From Bacillota bacterium (GTDB taxonomy: Bacteria > Bacillota > Bacilli > Lactobacillales > Aerococcaceae): a stretch of 7,382 nt of DNA. The stretch covers positions 1 to 7,382 of the forward strand of contig JAEZWY010000034.1 in the NCBI GenBank assembly GCA_023442905.1, written 5' to 3'. The position numbers and the translations under genes were made by a program. Below, one piece after another: positions 7,268-7,382 of this stretch. Under the pieces are notes generated by a model, which saw only the letters and a program-made list of their open reading frames with translations, was not told where the DNA came from and did not search any database. The number at the start of each line of letters is the position of its first letter. Position 1 is the first letter of the stretch.

Positions 7268-7293
7268 GTATTTAAGAGGAAAGAGGTGACAAG

Positions 7294-7382
7294 ATGCAGT
7301 TAACGAAAACGATTAAAGTGCAATTATACCCAAGTGCTAGTGATATTGAAAAATTCGAAGAAACCCAACAACAGTTTTTAAA
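7294..7382 (+). CDS. tnpB: TnpB/OrfB-like protein of an IS200/IS605-type element, N-terminal 29 residues only
   Basis: The frame from ATG 7294 stays open to the window edge. It begins MQLTKTIKVQLYPSASD, a basic beta-strand start followed by a helix rich in Glu and Gln (EKFEETQQQF). The pattern L-T-K-T-I-K-V-x-L-Y-P is typical of the N terminus of TnpB, the RNA-guided nuclease of IS200/IS605 and IS607 elements and ancestor of Cas12 proteins. The start has AGAGGTGA 4 bases upstream and a TATAAT box further up. It diverges from priA. Only 29 complete codons are visible, so the RuvC residues, zinc finger, any tnpA partner and the right end with its omega RNA cannot be judged. It could also be a decayed copy. 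Confidence 0.72.
   Translation, partial: MQLTKTIKVQLYPSASDIEKFEETQQQFL

Noticed and set aside
7264..7291. Second minus-strand promoter (TTGTCA-16-TACATT) upstream of priA
   Set aside because: The -35 is good but the -10 is weak (4/6), and it lies over the tnpB ribosome binding site and promoter; too little to list as a feature.

Overview
The window is a conserved housekeeping cluster of a low-to-moderate G+C Gram-positive bacterium, most likely a member of the Lactobacillales. The gene order priA-fmt-rsmB-stp-pknB is the Firmicutes order, the kinase is of the PASTA type, and ribosome binding sites are strong (AAGGAGG, GGAGGA, AAAGGAG). The family (for example Aerococcaceae or Carnobacteriaceae) cannot be fixed by reading alone.

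All five long genes lie on the minus strand and read right to left. priA (primosomal helicase, 4700-7117) comes first. A 109-base gap follows, holding a clear extended -10 promoter and no convincing terminator. Next come fmt (Met-tRNA formyltransferase, TTG start), rsmB (16S rRNA m5C methyltransferase, overlapping fmt by 11 bases), stp (PP2C phosphatase, 19 bases further on) and pknB (PASTA Ser/Thr kinase, 1-base overlap in a TAATG junction). The kinase runs off the left edge just after the start of its first PASTA repeat. Functionally the cluster joins replication restart, translation initiation, ribosome modification, and a matched phosphatase/kinase pair that signals cell-wall state.

The right edge differs. 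Positions 7118-7293 hold no gene but contain a nested inverted repeat (7150-7210) followed by a T-run, plus candidate promoters pointing both ways. At 7294 a plus-strand gene begins whose first 29 residues resemble the start of TnpB (OrfB) of IS200/IS605-type elements. The gmk-rpoZ genes that usually precede priA are not adjacent, so a mobile element probably sits at this junction. The hairpin is either its left end, a terminator, or a structured priA leader.

I see no tRNA, rRNA, CRISPR array or clearly new system. The most interesting stretch is 7118-7293.
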